From assembly GCA_027064665.1 (NCBI GenBank), contig JAMOPH010000382.1, forward strand, positions 1 through 6,535: a stretch of 6,535 nucleotides of DNA. Direction: 5' to 3'. Source of the stretch: a bacterium (lineage in GTDB: Bacteria; UBP14; UBA6098; B30-G16). How positions within the stretch are numbered: the first letter of the stretch is position 1; the number at the start of each line of letters is the position of its first letter. A program made the translations under genes and the position numbers. Of the stretch, positions 5,651 through 6,535 are shown one piece after another. Under the pieces are notes generated by a model, which worked only from the letters and a program-made list of their open reading frames with translations, was not told where the DNA came from and searched no databases.

Positions 5651-6535
5651 TTATTTTGTCGCCCCGAACTTTTTGGGCACTGTGTGGCGGTTTATTATCG
5701 GAACAAGAAGGTTCATAAGCAAAATTGAATACGACACGCCCTCGGGATATCCGCCCCAGCGCCGGATGATGACTGTCAGAATTCCACATCCGATGCCGAA
5801 AATCCATCTGCCGGATTTGGTGATAGGGGAGGTCACCATATCGGTCGCCATAAACAGGGCGCCCAGCATCAAGCCGCCGCTGAAGATGTAAAACAGTATG
5901 TTCATCTTGAACAGTCCCTCGGGACTGCCGAAAATCCATCCAAGGATTGCCGCAGTTCCTATGTATGCCACCGGAATTCGCCAATCCACAAAGCCACGGA
6001 TGAGAAGATACACAAATCCGATGAGCAGAAGCAGTGCCGAGGTCTCGCCGATAACTCCACCCACATTGCCGAAAAACAGATTGGGCCAGGAAGAATAGAG
6101 TTGGTGAAGAACCTGTTTTGCCTGGGCAATCTTCTCCGGCGATGCGTTGGGGTCGGAGAGGGTTTTGCCCACGAATACCTTGAGGACATTGAGCGGGGTG
6201 GCGCCGGTTATCGCATCAATTTTGGTGGCAAACCCGGGAATTGAGCCGCCCCGTGGCGCAACCCATTTTGTGGTCATATACACGGGCCAGGACGCCATCA
6301 GAAAAGCCCTGCCCAGAAGCGCCGGGTTGATGAAGTTGTTCCCCAGTCCGCCGAAAACCTGCTTGCCGAAAATTATCCCGAAGGCGGCGCCGACAAACGC
6401 CATCCACCACGGGACTCCCGGGGGAAGATTAAACGCCAGAAGTATTCCGGTTATCACGGCGCTGCCGTCATAGACGGTGATTTTTTTGCCGGTGAGCCAC
6501 TGGAAAGCCGCTTCACTTCCTACAGCTCCTATAAC
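5651..6535 (-). CDS. rnfD: Rnf complex subunit D, integral membrane flavoprotein (5' end outside window)
   Basis: RnfD is a membrane subunit of the Rnf complex, which couples electron transfer between ferredoxin and NAD to Na+ or H+ movement. 294 residues are visible, running open to the right edge, so some tens of N-terminal residues are missing. Family features in order are DGSAVITGILLAFNLPPG, a membrane helix with GKQVFGGLGNNFINPALLGRAF (written in two parts in the protein), and the covalent-flavin motif DAITGATPL. In that motif Thr113 of the fragment (codon 6197-6199) is the expected FMN attachment residue. Further on are GNVGGVIGETS, several hydrophobic helices and MATDMVTSPIT. The C-terminal wording fits RnfD better than the related NqrB. 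A GTG at 6457 is an internal codon, not the start, because the conserved DGSA lies upstream of it. The gene probably heads or continues an rnf operon with the three genes after it. Confidence 0.93.
   Translation of the reverse strand, partial: VIGAVGSEAAFQWLTGKKITVYDGSAVITGILLAFNLPPGVPWWMAFVGAAFGIIFGKQVFGGLGNNFINPALLGRAFLMASWPVYMTTKWVAPRGGSIPGFATKIDAITGATPLNVLKVFVGKTLSDPNASPEKIAQAKQVLHQLYSSWPNLFFGNVGGVIGETSALLLLIGFVYLLIRGFVDWRIPVAYIGTAAILGWIFGSPEGLFKMNILFYIFSGGLMLGALFMATDMVTSPITKSGRWIFGIGCGILTVIIRRWGGYPEGVSYSILLMNLLVPIINRHTVPKKFGATK

Noticed and set aside
5367..5891. 174-codon open frame on the plus strand
   Set aside because: It lies opposite rnfD and the Fn3-ferredoxin gene, which have recognisable motifs, and its translation shows no domain or signal.
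5634..5984. Upstream extension of the Fn3-ferredoxin frame to an ATG at 5984
   Set aside because: The stretch lies inside rnfD in another frame, its translation looks like out-of-frame coding sequence, and a clear signal sequence with a ribosome binding site begins at 5633.
6216..6457. GTG at 6457 as the rnfD start
   Set aside because: The frame stays open to the window edge, and the conserved DGSA motif lies just upstream of this codon, so the start is outside the window.
1..6535. tRNA or rRNA genes, CRISPR arrays, insertion sequences, long repeats, riboswitches
   Set aside because: None was seen on either strand, and coding sequence fills almost the whole window. Fine structured RNA cannot be excluded by eye.

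Overview
The window reads as a gene-dense piece of a bacterial chromosome, with no gap of more than about 300 bases lacking a gene. It looks like an anaerobic, double-membrane, probably uncultured bacterium. The evidence is an Rnf-type electron-transfer subunit, two 2[4Fe-4S] proteins with lipoprotein-like signal sequences, a candidate outer-membrane barrel, and Fn3 linkers of the 'DT(I/V)PP...TDL' kind that I associate with FCB-group and related candidate phyla. That taxonomic guess is weak. No rRNA, tRNA, CRISPR array or mobile element is visible.

Left half, plus strand (1-3436): the 3' tail of an unidentified gene is followed by a PHP-domain metallohydrolase with a C-terminal beta-rich domain. 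Next come a second PHP protein of the HisJ histidinol-phosphatase type and gatA, the amidase subunit of the Asp/Glu-tRNA amidotransferase. The genes abut, overlap by 23 bases, or lie 14 bases apart. Each start has a strong purine-rich ribosome binding site, so they look like one transcription unit.

Right half, minus strand (6535 down to 3438): rnfD runs in from the right edge. It is followed by a 321-residue putative lipoprotein made of two Fn3-like domains and a C-terminal 2[4Fe-4S] ferredoxin domain. After that come an 83-residue putative ferredoxin lipoprotein and a roughly 339-residue AT-rich orphan with a signal peptide and beta-barrel-like character. Spacings are 17 bases, 1 base and a 43-base overlap, which points to one operon. 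The two operons converge with a single base between their stop codons.

The most interesting part is the minus-strand operon. The gene after rnfD, where rnfG sits in the common rnfCDGEAB order, instead encodes a predicted exported ferredoxin, followed by a second one and a candidate outer-membrane protein. My working hypothesis is that Rnf is coupled here to ferredoxin-type carriers on the outside of the cytoplasmic membrane, possibly leading to the outer membrane. The motifs, signals and gene order are visible in the sequence; the electron pathway is inference.
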